A stretch of DNA of 64,000 nt from Caldilineae bacterium (GCA_020634625.1 JACKBJ010000001.1:1-64000), one strand, 5' to 3'; positions 7,580 through 16,696 are shown, numbered from the stretch's first letter. Made by a program: numbers and translations. Notes: generated from the sequence alone by a model not told the origin.

Positions 7580-9822
7580 GGCAGGAGCGCCGGGCCCGGT
7601 CCGGGAGGGCCGACCGGCGTTCGGGTGGCGCTGGCACGGGTCGGGCTCGGCGTCGGGTCGCCCGTCGCCGTCGGTGACGGAGCCCGGGTCGGCGGATCCT
7701 GGCCCTCGATCGCGTCCAGGTTCCACCACAGGTAGCGGTCTTCGTAGAGCAGATAGACCTCCACATCGTCGCCGGCACGCAGGTCGAAGCCGTCGAGCGC
7801 CAGGCTCCAGCGCCCGTTGGCCGCAATGCGGCCCGTGGCCGAGCGTGCGCCCCGCCGGTTGGCGTCCATCCCGCGGGCGAAGGCCACGATGGCCACGCTT
7901 TGCCCGGGCGGACCGCTGCCAGCAACCCGGTTGGCGACGACATCTGCCCGCGCCTCCAGGGCGGGCACCTGCAGGGCGTAGACCGCTTCGCCGATCTGCA
8001 GCGAGACCCTTGCGCCGACCCCGATGCCCTCCGGGAAGGCCTGGCTCAGGTCGCCGTCCCAGGCGGGCAGCTCGAGCGCCCGCGGCGCGATGCGGCCCTC
8101 GCTTCGCTCAAGCAGTCGACCCTCCGGATCGCTGGCCTGCAGGCTCACCGCCAGGCCGGCGCTGCCGCGCGCGGTGGCCGACCGCGCGGTGACGCCCAGC
8201 CCGACCAGCGGCCGGCCGGTCCACAGCAGGTAGTAGCGGTCATCGACGATCGTGGCCGCCAGGATGCCGTAGCGCATCTCGCAGGGCGGTCCGGAGCAGG
8301 CCAGCGCATAGCGGCCCTCGGCGTCGCTCCGGGTCGAGAGCAGCACCGAGCGCTCGACCCGATTGAAGGGCTCGGCATCGAAGATGTTGGTCGAAGCGTA
8401 GTAGGCCCGCAGGTCGAGCGCCTGCAGGGGCAGCGCGAGACCCGCGATCCGCTGCAGCGATGGATCGACCTCGGCGGTCAGGCGTGGCACGTCCAGCGCC
8501 ATGGGCTGGCCCAGTTCCGGCAGGAAGCGGATCTGGTCGCCGGGTTGGATCTGCGGCTCCCGGCCGTCGGCCCCGCGGAAGTCGGCCAGAAACACACCGT
8601 CCTCACCGACTTCGAGCGCTTCCCAGGCCAGGTTGGTCGCGCCGCGCCAGAGCTCGCCCCGGACATGGCCCCAGCCCGGCAGCCGGCCGGAAATCCGGTT
8701 GTCGTAGAGGAGCACCTCTTGGAAGGGCACCTCGGCCCGGACGAGGCGGGCCACGGGACCTCCAGGCCAGGTCACGAGATCGGCCCTGCTGTCACGATCC
8801 AGCGCCGCATCGGACAGCGCGATCGCGAACTGCCCATCGGGTCCCGCACGCGTCGTGCCGGCACCGGCGTCGCCGCCGAGGCTCCACAGGATCGCGCTGC
8901 CGGCTTCGGTGACGCCCCAGAGCCGTCGGCCGGCGCGATCCAGGCTGGCCAACGCGCGAGGCAGGGGCGCGTCGACGCGCAACAGGCCGTCGATCTCGAT
9001 TCCGACCCGCTCGCCGGCCTGCGGCGTGTAGGCACCGAAGTCCGGGTTGCCGCCCGGGTAGAGTAGCACGCGATAGCGCGCCGAGCCGTAGGGCTGTCCC
9101 GGCCCGGATCGGAAGAGCTCGGTGTCGATCCGGTTGAGCAGCCCCAGGACGACCTGGCTGCCCATGTTGGCCCGGACGTAGGCCACCGGTCCGGTTCCGC
9201 TGAAGGTCACGGCCGGCACGGCGATGCCCTGGACCAGCCGATGGCCGCCCGGCAGCTCGGCGCGGAGCTCGCCGTACCAACCCGGCGCCAGATCGAAGCG
9301 GCCGGCCAGATCGATCTGGAATCCGCCGCCGGCCCCCAGGTCCGCAGCGAGCTCAGGCGGGTCCATCAGCCCGGGATACCAGTTGGCATCCCGGTGAAGC
9401 TGCAAGCCGAGGGCCGTGGCGCTGGCGGGCGCCTGGCCCCAGACCCGATCGCTCGCGGCGTCGATCTCTCCGCTGAGCGCCGACAGGGTCAGCATGGCGC
9501 GCGTGGCCGACTGGATCACCTCGATGCGCTGACCCGGCCTGAGCAGGCGACGCGCCTCCGGCCGATCCAGGGCCACCAGGTCGAAGCGCCAACGCGACGG
9601 ACCGCTGTCTCCCGTGGCGAGCACGTCCGACAACAGCGTGCCATCCGCTGCGTAGAGCCTCAACCGGGGCCGCGGACCGCCATCGGTCTGAACGAAGGCA
9701 TGGGGCTGATACAGCCAGGCTTCGATCTGCGGCGCAGCCTGTGCCTGGGCGGGTCCTGGCGCGCCGACCCAGGCGCCGAGCAGGACGCCGACTGCGAACG
9801 CGCGGTGGATCAAACGGGACAT
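7564..9822 (-). CDS. Large exported protein of unknown function, Pro/Thr tail and LLPWIGR end
   Basis: A 752-residue protein with a signal peptide (MSRLIHRAF..PAQAQA, cleavage near residue 28) and no further membrane segment. The body is made of repeating beta-rich units of the style 'VxGxxLPGxxVxGELW..L..DGxFxADF', suggesting several carboxypeptidase-regulatory or Big-like beta-sandwich domains. Residues from about 715 are Pro/Thr/Ser-rich and end LLPWIGR, the same terminal motif type as in 4708 and 49441. It starts divergently 118 bases from the gamma-glutamyltranspeptidase gene. I do not recognise a catalytic motif. Cell-surface location is inferred from the signal peptide and tail. Confidence 0.75.
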   Translation of the reverse strand: MSRLIHRAFAVGVLLGAWVGAPGPAQAQAAPQIEAWLYQPHAFVQTDGGPRPRLRLYAADGTLLSDVLATGDSGPSRWRFDLVALDRPEARRLLRPGQRIEVIQSATRAMLTLSALSGEIDAASDRVWGQAPASATALGLQLHRDANWYPGLMDPPELAADLGAGGGFQIDLAGRFDLAPGWYGELRAELPGGHRLVQGIAVPAVTFSGTGPVAYVRANMGSQVVLGLLNRIDTELFRSGPGQPYGSARYRVLLYPGGNPDFGAYTPQAGERVGIEIDGLLRVDAPLPRALASLDRAGRRLWGVTEAGSAILWSLGGDAGAGTTRAGPDGQFAIALSDAALDRDSRADLVTWPGGPVARLVRAEVPFQEVLLYDNRISGRLPGWGHVRGELWRGATNLAWEALEVGEDGVFLADFRGADGREPQIQPGDQIRFLPELGQPMALDVPRLTAEVDPSLQRIAGLALPLQALDLRAYYASTNIFDAEPFNRVERSVLLSTRSDAEGRYALACSGPPCEMRYGILAATIVDDRYYLLWTGRPLVGLGVTARSATARGSAGLAVSLQASDPEGRLLERSEGRIAPRALELPAWDGDLSQAFPEGIGVGARVSLQIGEAVYALQVPALEARADVVANRVAGSGPPGQSVAIVAFARGMDANRRGARSATGRIAANGRWSLALDGFDLRAGDDVEVYLLYEDRYLWWNLDAIEGQDPPTRAPSPTATGDPTPSPTRASATRTPVGPPGPGPALLPWIGR

Positions 9823-9926
9823 GGGTCACGCTCCGAAAGCGCATGCGATGGGCGAATCCTAGTCGCCGCCGAGCGCTGCGGCCAGTCGCGGCAGTCGGCC
9901 TGTGCGCCGCCTGGGCTGACGCAGTG

Positions 9927-9932
9927 TACAAT
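9927..9932 (+). promoter_or_regulatory. -10 element TACAAT 8 bases before the ggt start: probable leaderless mRNA
   Basis: TACAAT at 9927-9932 with the ATG at 9941. With the usual 6-8 base spacing transcription would begin at or next to the A of the start codon. No Shine-Dalgarno fits in the remaining sequence. No good -35 box seen. Confidence 0.5.
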
Positions 9933-9940
9933 CCCGTCCC

Positions 9941-11584
9941 ATGCAGGCGCCCCGATCGGACCCGACCCATCCCTATCGCAGCGTGATCGCGGCCGGCGGT
10001 CCCGCCACCGTCGCCGCCGGCGAGGCCATGTTGGCCGCCGGCGGCAACGCCGTCGACGCGGCCGTTGCGGCGGCGTTCGCCAGCTTCATCGCCGAGATCG
10101 GCCTGGTCCACTGGGGCGGTGCCGGTCTGGCGCTGGTCCACGATCCGTCCAGCGGGCAGAGCCTGGCCTACGACTTCCTGTCGGCCATGCCAGGCCTGGA
10201 CGGTCCGCCGGAGAGGTCCGCGCTGGACTTCGAGGCGGTCAGCATCGACTTCGGGTCTACCCGACAAAGCTTCCATCTCGGCCGAGCCTCGGTGGCGGTT
10301 CCGGGCGCCGTCTTCGGCCTGTGCCAGATGGCGCGCGACTTCGGTCGGCTCGAGCTCCCGCAGCTGCTCGGCCCGGCACTGCGTCTGGCCCGCGAAGGGG
10401 TCCCGCTCGACGCCTTTCAGGCCGACACCTGCGCCCTGCTCGCGCCGCTCTACACCCATACCCCGGGCATGCGGCGCATCTTCCTGGTCGACGGGCGCAT
10501 GATTCGCGTCGGCGAGGTGCTGCGCATCCCAGATCTGGCCGAGACGCTGGAGCGTCTCGCCCTCGGCGGCGAGGCGGAGCTGCGCGTGGGCCAGCTGGGC
10601 CAGGCCTTGTGCCGGGATCAAGCGGCGCGCGGCGGGATGCTCGGTCCATCCGATCTCCAACGCTACGCGGTCCGTCGTCATGCGCCGCTTCGCATCCGCT
10701 ATCGCGGGCTGGACCTGCTCCTGCCGCCGCCGCCCTCGATGGGCGGGCTGCTCACCGCATTCAGCCTGGCGCTGCTGGGCGAGACCGGATCGGTGGCGCC
10801 CGGCTCGACGCGCGAGCTGCGACGCTTCTACGAGGTCATGGACTTGACCCAGGAAGCCCGCGGGCGCATCGAGTCGATGCTCGAGGTGCTTTCGGGCGGC
10901 GAGGTGGCCGAACGGGTCCTGGCGCCGGACTTCGTGCGCCCACATGCCGCTCAGCTGCGCGCGCGGCTCGAGCGGGGGGCGCGCCATGGCCCGCGCGACG
11001 CGGGCGCCGAGCCGCCTGGGCCGGCCGGAAGCCGGCTGGGCAACACCAGCCACATCTCGGTGCTCGACGGCGATGGGATGGCCGTGTCGCTGACCACCAC
11101 GGCCGGGGAGTCGGCGGGATACGTGGTGCCGGGCACCGGCTTCATCCCCAACAACATGCTGGGCGAGGCCGATCTGAACCCGCATGGCTGGCATGCCTGG
11201 CCGGCCGGCTCGCGCATCCCGAGCATGATGACCCCGGTCTTGGCCCTGGACGGTCGCGGCGTCCGTCTGGTGACCGGATCCGGTGGCAGCGAGCGTATCC
11301 GCAGCGCGGTGCTCCAGGTGCTGTCGGCCTTCCTCGAAGGCGGCCTCGATCTGGCCGCGTCCGTGAACCGGCCGAGGGTTCACCTGGAGCGGGGCATCCT
11401 GCACTGCGAGGGCGGATCCGACCCGTTGGCGGTAGACGGCCTCGAGGCGCTGGGCTACCCGGTCCGTCGCTGGCCCGGCGGCAGCATCTACTTCGGCGGA
11501 GCCCACAGCGTCGGGCGCGGCGCCGAGGGCCGGCTGGCGGCGGCGGGCGACCCTCGGCGCGCCGGCGCGTTCGGCGGCGTCTAA
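9941..11584 (+). CDS. ggt: Gamma-glutamyltranspeptidase-family protein (cytoplasmic form)
   Basis: A 547-residue Ntn-hydrolase precursor of the gamma-glutamyltranspeptidase family, which cleaves or transfers the gamma-glutamyl group of glutathione and related amides. Early motifs are AGGPATVAAGEAMLAAGGNAVDAAVAA (residues 12-38). The autocleavage and nucleophile site is GNTSHISVLD, with Thr369 starting the small subunit. Later motifs PNNMLGE, PSMMTPVL and GSGGSERI complete the active site region. No signal peptide is present, unlike periplasmic E. coli Ggt, so it probably stays in the cytoplasm; some relatives act on other gamma-glutamyl amides or cephalosporins. Apparently leaderless (see 9927). 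Confidence 0.85.
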   Translation: MQAPRSDPTHPYRSVIAAGGPATVAAGEAMLAAGGNAVDAAVAAAFASFIAEIGLVHWGGAGLALVHDPSSGQSLAYDFLSAMPGLDGPPERSALDFEAVSIDFGSTRQSFHLGRASVAVPGAVFGLCQMARDFGRLELPQLLGPALRLAREGVPLDAFQADTCALLAPLYTHTPGMRRIFLVDGRMIRVGEVLRIPDLAETLERLALGGEAELRVGQLGQALCRDQAARGGMLGPSDLQRYAVRRHAPLRIRYRGLDLLLPPPPSMGGLLTAFSLALLGETGSVAPGSTRELRRFYEVMDLTQEARGRIESMLEVLSGGEVAERVLAPDFVRPHAAQLRARLERGARHGPRDAGAEPPGPAGSRLGNTSHISVLDGDGMAVSLTTTAGESAGYVVPGTGFIPNNMLGEADLNPHGWHAWPAGSRIPSMMTPVLALDGRGVRLVTGSGGSERIRSAVLQVLSAFLEGGLDLAASVNRPRVHLERGILHCEGGSDPLAVDGLEALGYPVRRWPGGSIYFGGAHSVGRGAEGRLAAAGDPRRAGAFGGV

Positions 11585-11698
11585 AGGGGATCTGAACAGG
11601 ACCCGGCTAGACTGGCCCTGCGTGCTTCTCGATCGATGGCGATCGGATCGCGCGATGGAGCGGTGAACGATGACGGTGTACAAGGCCAGGAGGTCGAC

Positions 11699-12844
11699 AT
11701 GCGCGCGATGGTGTCGAGGACACTCGGGGTTGAATCCAGCCAGGGCCGCACAGTGAGGTACTCGGCGCATCGGCTGGCGCTGCTGGCCGCACTAGCCCTG
11801 CTGGCCGTGATGCCTGCGGCGCCGACGGACGCGGCTGGCGGCGAGGTGGTGCTACCGGCGCTCCTGCGCGGCGCGAGCCTGCCCGGCGCCGAGCCGCGCC
11901 CCCTGCGAGCGATCCCGAGCCCGACGGCCCCGCCGAAGCCCAGTCAGCCGGCAGGGACGAGCACGGCGCCGGTGTTGCCGAGCCCGACCCCCGTTTCGGA
12001 GCCCAGCCCGACGTCGCCGCTCGAGCCGATGCCCGCGGACGACTGCCCGGACGAAGCGTTCATGGACCTGTCCGCGTATCCTGGCGCGGGAGCCCAGTAT
12101 CCCGACCCCGAGCTGGCGGTGAGCTGTCGCGACGACGAGCTGATCATCATCGGCAACGGCATTCCGCACTATGCCTTCGTGCCGATCACCCCCAACCCGC
12201 TGGTGGCCGTGGCCCACGAGTATCACATTCCCTTGCACCCGGTGCTCGCGTCCGAGACCAGCGCGTTGCCGCGGCTCGGGACTGCCGGCGTGGCCGTCAA
12301 CGGCCTGCCCTTCTTCGGGCCCAACGAGGCCGCCGTGCCCGCCGCCCAGGCCTGGGGCGATCCGGTCTACAACGGCATCATGGACGCCTGCCTGGGCCAC
12401 ACGGCCGCGGAGTACCACTACCACGCGCTGCAGGTGGATTGCCTGGGCGGCGCCGAGCCCGGCCGACCCTCGCCCATCATCGGCTTCGCCACGGACGGGT
12501 TCCCGATCCATGGCCCCTTCGGCTGCCTCGACTCGGACTGCGAAACCGTGGTCGAGTTGCAGAGCAGTTGGGTGCGGATCGCCGATCCGCGGACCAATGC
12601 CTGGGACGCCTATGCCTACCGCGAGCAGGAGGGTGCCGCCTACCTGGACCGCTGCAACGGCCGGGTGGGTCCCGACGGACGCTATCGCTACCATGCGACC
12701 TCGGGCTTTCCGTACATCATCGGCTGCTATGCCGGCACGCCCAAGGCGCAGGCGGGCGGTGGCGCTGGCCGTCCCGGCCCGGGACCTCGACCGCGGCCGC
12801 TGATCGAGACCCTGTTCGACTGGATGCGATGGCCGCTCCCGTGA
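11699..12844 (+). CDS. Exported YHYH-domain protein
   Basis: A 381-residue protein. ATG 11699 is selected because AGGAGG lies at 11688-11693; an ATG at 11636 lacks such a site. The order is: Arg-containing N terminus, hydrophobic signal segment (LALLAALALLAVMPAAP), the motif EVVLPALLRGA, a Pro/Ser/Thr-rich linker (about 70 residues), then a YHYH domain covering about residues 130-360, with HEYHIPLHP, VAVNGLPFFGP, the defining EYHYHA, GFATDGFPIHGPFGC and RYRYHATSGFPYIIGCYAG. YHYH proteins are exported and the His-rich motif suggests metal binding, but no function is proven. The LP motif lies before the linker here, the reverse of the order in neighbours. It overlaps the next gene by 16 bases. 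Confidence 0.83.
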   Translation: MRAMVSRTLGVESSQGRTVRYSAHRLALLAALALLAVMPAAPTDAAGGEVVLPALLRGASLPGAEPRPLRAIPSPTAPPKPSQPAGTSTAPVLPSPTPVSEPSPTSPLEPMPADDCPDEAFMDLSAYPGAGAQYPDPELAVSCRDDELIIIGNGIPHYAFVPITPNPLVAVAHEYHIPLHPVLASETSALPRLGTAGVAVNGLPFFGPNEAAVPAAQAWGDPVYNGIMDACLGHTAAEYHYHALQVDCLGGAEPGRPSPIIGFATDGFPIHGPFGCLDSDCETVVELQSSWVRIADPRTNAWDAYAYREQEGAAYLDRCNGRVGPDGRYRYHATSGFPYIIGCYAGTPKAQAGGGAGRPGPGPRPRPLIETLFDWMRWPLP

Positions 12845-13809
12845 GTCCGCACGGCGATCGACGTTTCGGGCGCGCTCGATCGACGGCAGCGCCGGGTCCT
12901 CGCGAGGCGGGGCGCTCGGCGCCGCGCCACAGGCCCGCGTGGCGAGTTCTGGGGCCTCCACTGGTGCTGCTGTTCGGGTTGGCCCTGGGTCTGGCGCTCG
13001 TCGACTCGTCGATCGAACCCCATCACGCCACGACGGCTCCGGGTCGGATCGCCTACCGGTTGACGTGGCGCTGGGGGCGAGCCCGGCCCGAGGCGGACGG
13101 CTGGACCACCGTGAGCGACCGGGGCTATGCGGTAACGATCGAGCAGGGCTACGTCGTCAGCCACGGCGCCGCGCTGGTCGCCTGCGCCGAGGAGCCGCGC
13201 GGTCTTCGGGAGCGTGCTGCCGAACGGCTGCCGGGAAGCCTGCTCCTGCCACGCGCGGTGCTCGCGGGCCACAGCGGGAGCGGCCGCGAGCCCAGCCAGC
13301 TGGATCGGCCGATGCTCGAGAGCCTGCTCCGCGCCGAGGACCAGGACTGGGGGACGATCGACCTGGCGTCGCCCGAGCCCGCCTATTGCCAGGGCCACTA
13401 CGCGATCGGGCTGTCCGCCGCGGACGCCGCGCGCATGGCCTTGCCAGCGTCGCTCGATGGCGGAAGCCTCTTCGTCGCGGGCAGCTATCGGCAGGGCCCC
13501 GGGGACCCGCATCGCTTCGCGATCCGATCGACCCTCGCCTGGGGCGCGGTGGGGCCCCTGCGGGCGCTCGAGGCCGCCGGACTCGGCGGCTCCCCTGAGG
13601 TGCCGTCAGAGGACCCGGGGCTGCGGGCCGAGCTCGCTGGGCGAGCGCCGACCCTGCGCATCGAGCGCGAGCTGGGCCTGCTCTTCGACGGCATGGACTT
13701 CGAGCAGGCCAGCTCGGACGAGCTCGCGAAGACCTTGCTACGAAATCTCGCCGACTCGGCGCGGTTCGAGCTCGACGCCGGCAGCAGCTCGACCCCTGGC
13801 CGCCGCTGA
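12829..13809 (+). CDS. Membrane-anchored protein translationally coupled to the YHYH gene
   Basis: A 326-residue protein, unrecognised. Residues 1-40 are Arg/Pro-rich, one transmembrane segment (VLGPPLVLLFGLALGLALV) follows, and the remainder should lie outside the membrane. The exported part contains GYAVTIEQGYVVSHGAALVAC and, about 90 residues later, PAYCQGHYAIGL, giving two Cys that could pair or help bind a metal. The start ATG lies inside the end of the YHYH gene, so the two are made together, implying a joint extracytoplasmic role. It loosely recalls the four-Cys partner proteins of MbnP type, but I cannot support that assignment. Start choice rests on the overlap; upstream codons in frame lie fully inside the YHYH gene. 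Confidence 0.7.
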   Translation: MAAPVSPHGDRRFGRARSTAAPGPREAGRSAPRHRPAWRVLGPPLVLLFGLALGLALVDSSIEPHHATTAPGRIAYRLTWRWGRARPEADGWTTVSDRGYAVTIEQGYVVSHGAALVACAEEPRGLRERAAERLPGSLLLPRAVLAGHSGSGREPSQLDRPMLESLLRAEDQDWGTIDLASPEPAYCQGHYAIGLSAADAARMALPASLDGGSLFVAGSYRQGPGDPHRFAIRSTLAWGAVGPLRALEAAGLGGSPEVPSEDPGLRAELAGRAPTLRIERELGLLFDGMDFEQASSDELAKTLLRNLADSARFELDAGSSSTPGRR

Positions 13810-13916
13810 TCGAATCAGCGGGCACGTGGGTCGCTGCGCCAGACCGCAGGGGATCGGCACACGCCATCGATGGCCCATGGCCCAGAGCCATCAGGCTGGA
13901 CCGGCGTGCCAAGGTC

Positions 13917-13945
13917 TTGTGGCACACGCTCAACCATGCTATGCT
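13917..13945 (+). promoter_or_regulatory. Sigma-70 promoter of rplS (TTGTGG-17-TATGCT, extended -10)
   Basis: TTGTGG at 13917-13922, 17-base spacer, TATGCT at 13940-13945, preceded by TGC. Leader to the ATG at 13990 is about 38 bases. Confidence 0.6.
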
Positions 13946-13989
13946 ATTCGGGTTGTAACCACGAACTCCAACAGCAAGGTGTCAGAGCC

Positions 13990-14400
13990 ATGTCCGACCT
14001 CGTCAAGTCGCTCGAGCGCGAGTACCTGCAGGACCGGCCGGAGGCGGTGCCGGTGGGCGACCTGCGTCCCGGCGATACCGTCCGCGTCTTCTTCCGCATC
14101 GTCGAAGGCAAGCGCGAGCGCTCGCAGCCCTTCCAGGGCGTGATCATCCGCAAGCGCCAGACGGGCGGCCTCAACGACAGCATCACGGTTCGCCGCACGG
14201 CCTCGCACGGCGTGGGCGTCGAACGCACCTTCCCGCTGCATGGCCCGCGGCTCGAGAAGGTCGAGCTCCTGCGCAGCGCGCACGTCCGCCGTGCCAACCT
14301 CTACTATCTCAGGGAGCGCACCGGCAAGAGCGCCCGTCTGCGCGAGAAGCGCCGGTTCAAGACCAGCGCCCCCAGCGAGACCGTCGAGACCGAGGACTGA
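13990..14400 (+). CDS. rplS: 50S ribosomal protein L19
   Basis: 136 residues, matching bacterial L19 from end to end: DLRPGDTVRVFFRIVEGKRERSQPF, GVIIRKRQTGGLNDSITVRR, GVGVERTFPLHGPRLEKVELLR and VRRANLYYLRERTGKSARL. L19 sits at the 30S-50S interface. A C-terminal extension (residues 120-136, ending ETVETED) is acidic and not part of the core. The start ATG has only a weak AAGGTG site about 11 bases upstream. In many bacteria rplS ends the rpsP-rimM-trmD cluster; here it stands alone and is followed by rnhB, as is common. Confidence 0.95.
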   Translation: MSDLVKSLEREYLQDRPEAVPVGDLRPGDTVRVFFRIVEGKRERSQPFQGVIIRKRQTGGLNDSITVRRTASHGVGVERTFPLHGPRLEKVELLRSAHVRRANLYYLRERTGKSARLREKRRFKTSAPSETVETED

Positions 14401-14448
14401 TCCGCGGTCGTCCGCGTGGCAACGCGGACTGGCCGCAACCCAGAGGTC

Positions 14449-14492
14449 GCAACGCAGGAGAAGGGCGCCGATCCGCCCTTCTCCTGCGTTGC
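14449..14492 (+). terminator. Perfect 19-bp hairpin between rplS and rnhB
   Basis: GCAACGCAGGAGAAGGGCG (14449-14467) pairs perfectly with 14474-14492 around a 6-base loop. It lies about 50 bases after rplS. There is no T-run, but such a stem should reduce read-through into rnhB or act as an RNase-processing site. Confidence 0.6.
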
Positions 14493-14568
14493 TGCGTCGC
14501 CATGAGGGGCGCGCGTTCGTGACCGATTCCCGGCTCGGGCCGGGGACCGGTCCAGGGAGGTCGGAGAC

Positions 14569-15336
14569 GTGTCGCAGAGTCGCCAGCCGGATCTGGCCTT
14601 CGAGCACGCGGCGCGGCGGGCGGGTGCCCGACATCCGGCCGGCGTCGACGAGGTCGGCCGCGGTGCACTGGCCGGTCCGGTGGTCAGCGCTGCCGTGGTG
14701 CTGCCCGACGACGATCGGGTGATCGAGGGCCTGGCCGGCGTGCGCGACTCCAAGACCCTGACCGCGGCCGCGCGCTTGGATCTGGTGCCGCTGATTCGAG
14801 CCGCCAGCCTGGCCTGCGCCATCGGTCAGGCCAGTGCGGCCGAAGTCGACCGGCTGGGCGTGGCGCGGGCGACCGAGCTGTCGATGTGCCGCGCGCTGGG
14901 CGCGCTGAAAGTGCACCCGGACTACCTCCTGGTCGATGGCTATCCCAACCGGTTGGATCCCCGCCCCCAACGGGCCGTCGTCAAGGGCGATCGCCTGGTG
15001 CTCTCGATCGCGGCGGCGTCGGTGCTGGCCAAGGTCTGGCGCGACGCCTACATGATCGCCCTGGCGTCTTGCGTGCCGGGCTACGGCTTGGACCGCCACA
15101 AGGGTTACGGCACCGATCAGCACCGCGCCGCGATCCGCGACCGGGGGCCGAGCGCCTGGCATCGCCTGAGCTGGGATCTGCTCGGGACGCGGAAGGTTCA
15201 GCCGTCGCTGCCGGGCCTGGGACTCGAGCCGGTCTGGCCCGGAGCCGGGGCTGCCCTGGGGCAGGGGCTGCGTGCCGCCACCCTGTTCTCCGGACGGACG
15301 GACGACTGGCCCAGCCGCCGAGAGCCGCGGCGATGA
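14569..15336 (+). CDS. rnhB: Ribonuclease HII
   Basis: 255 residues. RNase HII removes RNA from RNA-DNA hybrids and starts ribonucleotide excision. The catalytic block GVDEVGRGALAGPVVSAAV (residues 25-43) holds the first Asp and Glu; SKTLT, LLVDGYPN and the LSIAAASVLAKVWRD segment with the later Asp follow, and GYGLDRHKGYGT is the conserved His-Lys-Gly-Tyr loop. The C-terminal 45 residues are an extra tail. The start is GTG 14569 with GGGAGG about 8 bases upstream. The stop overlaps the yraN start (ATGA), so rnhB, yraN and miaA form an operon. Confidence 0.93.
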   Translation: MSQSRQPDLAFEHAARRAGARHPAGVDEVGRGALAGPVVSAAVVLPDDDRVIEGLAGVRDSKTLTAAARLDLVPLIRAASLACAIGQASAAEVDRLGVARATELSMCRALGALKVHPDYLLVDGYPNRLDPRPQRAVVKGDRLVLSIAAASVLAKVWRDAYMIALASCVPGYGLDRHKGYGTDQHRAAIRDRGPSAWHRLSWDLLGTRKVQPSLPGLGLEPVWPGAGAALGQGLRAATLFSGRTDDWPSRREPRR

Positions 15337-15695
15337 GCCAGGCACGGCGGGATCTGGGCCAGCGTGGCGAGGCCCTGGCGGCGAGTCACCTCGAAGCCCT
15401 GGGCTACGTGATCCTGAGGCGCAACTGGCGTCATGCTCTGGGCGAGCTCGACCTGGTGGCGCGCGACGGCGACTGCCTCGTGTTGGTGGAGGTGCGCAGT
15501 CGGAGCGGGCCGCGCTTCGGCCGACCCGAGGAGAGCCTCGACCTGCGCAAGCAGCAGCGCCTGGCCCGGCTCTCCACGCTCTGCGTCCAGCAGCTCGGCT
15601 GGCAGGGCCCCTGGCGGATCGACGTCGTCGCGATCGACCTGCCGCCTTCGGGCGAGCCGGCGCTGCGGCACTACCCATCGGCGGTCGGGCCATGA
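15333..15695 (+). CDS. yraN: UPF0102 endonuclease-like protein YraN
   Basis: 120 residues of the UPF0102/YraN family, which has a restriction-endonuclease-like core. Motifs: RRDLGQRGEALAASHLEALGY, ILRRNWRH..GELDLVARDGDCLVLVEVRSR (the E-x-D..E-V-x pattern of the active site) and DLRKQQRLARL. A role in processing DNA, perhaps Holliday-type junctions, is suspected but unproven. In many genomes yraN follows rnhB, as here. ATGA overlaps at both ends. Confidence 0.9.
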   Translation: MSQARRDLGQRGEALAASHLEALGYVILRRNWRHALGELDLVARDGDCLVLVEVRSRSGPRFGRPEESLDLRKQQRLARLSTLCVQQLGWQGPWRIDVVAIDLPPSGEPALRHYPSAVGP

Positions 15696-16636
15696 GCGGG
15701 ACCTCGAGCGCCGGCCAGATCGTGCTGGCCTTGGTCGGCCCCACCGCGGTGGGCAAGACCGAGCTGGCCATGCACCTGGCTCGGAGCCTGGAAGGCGAGA
15801 TCGTGTCGCTGGACTCGCGTCAGATGTATCGCGGCATGGACATCGGCACCGCCAAACCCAGCGCGGCCGAGCGGGCGGCGGTGCCGCACCACCTGATCGA
15901 CCTGGTGACGCCGGACCGGAGCCTCAGCCTGGCCGAGGTGCAGTCGCTCGCCCTGACGAGCATCGACGCCATCCTCGCCCGTGGCCGGCTTCCGATTCTC
16001 GCCGGCGGCACCGGTCAGTACCTGCGCGCGCTGGTGGACGGCTGGGTCATCCCGGCGGTGCCGCCCGACCCGGAGCTGCGCGCCGAGCTCTACGCGTTGG
16101 CCGATCGTCTGGGCGCCGCACACCTGCATGCGCGGCTGGCTGCGGTGGATCCGGTTTCGGCGGGCCGGATCCACGTCCATAACCTGCGCCGCGTCGTTCG
16201 CGCCCTCGAGGTCCAGCACCACCTGGGCGAGCCCATCTCGGACATTCAGGACCGAGCCGAACCGCGGCATGCCTTCCGCATCGCCGGCCTGCGCCGTTCG
16301 CGCGAGGTCCTGTACGCGCGGATCGACGCGCGCATCGATGCCATGCTGGCCGCCGGCCTGGAGGCCGAGCTGCGACGCCTCGTGAGCGCCGGCTATGGCT
16401 TCGACCTGCCGGCCATGTCGGCGCTGGGCTACCGCGAGTGGCAGGGCTACCTGGCCGGCGAGATCGACCTCGTGGGAGTCCGGGACCAGATCCGACGCAA
16501 CACCCGTCGGCTGGCCCGATCACAGGATGGCTGGTTCCGCGCCGACGATCCGCGCCTGCGCGAGTTCGACCTGGACCTCGTCCCGACCCCGACCCTGATC
16601 GGCGACATCCGGGACTGGCTCGCCGGCCGAAGCTAG
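15692..16636 (+). CDS. miaA: tRNA dimethylallyltransferase
   Basis: 314 residues. MiaA transfers a dimethylallyl group to N6 of A37 in tRNAs reading codons that start with U. Visible motifs: P-loop GPTAVGKTELA (residues 16-26), VSLDSRQMYRGMDIGTAKP, HHLIDLVTPD, GGTGQYLRAL, HNLRRVVRALEV and GYREW near the C terminus. The length fits the family. ATG overlaps the yraN stop by 4 bases. It is convergent with the ROK kinase gene; only about 60 bases separate them. Confidence 0.95.
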   Translation: MSGTSSAGQIVLALVGPTAVGKTELAMHLARSLEGEIVSLDSRQMYRGMDIGTAKPSAAERAAVPHHLIDLVTPDRSLSLAEVQSLALTSIDAILARGRLPILAGGTGQYLRALVDGWVIPAVPPDPELRAELYALADRLGAAHLHARLAAVDPVSAGRIHVHNLRRVVRALEVQHHLGEPISDIQDRAEPRHAFRIAGLRRSREVLYARIDARIDAMLAAGLEAELRRLVSAGYGFDLPAMSALGYREWQGYLAGEIDLVGVRDQIRRNTRRLARSQDGWFRADDPRLREFDLDLVPTPTLIGDIRDWLAGRS

Positions 16637-16696
16637 CGGTTCTGGCGGCCCCTCGGCGCAGCCATGGGGATGGGCTGGCGCTTCCGGCTGCTTGAG

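Noticed and set aside
8000..9822. Plus-strand open frames opposite the 752-residue exported protein
   Set aside because: Arg/Pro/Gln-rich composition typical of GC-driven shadows, no start site and no recognisable domain.
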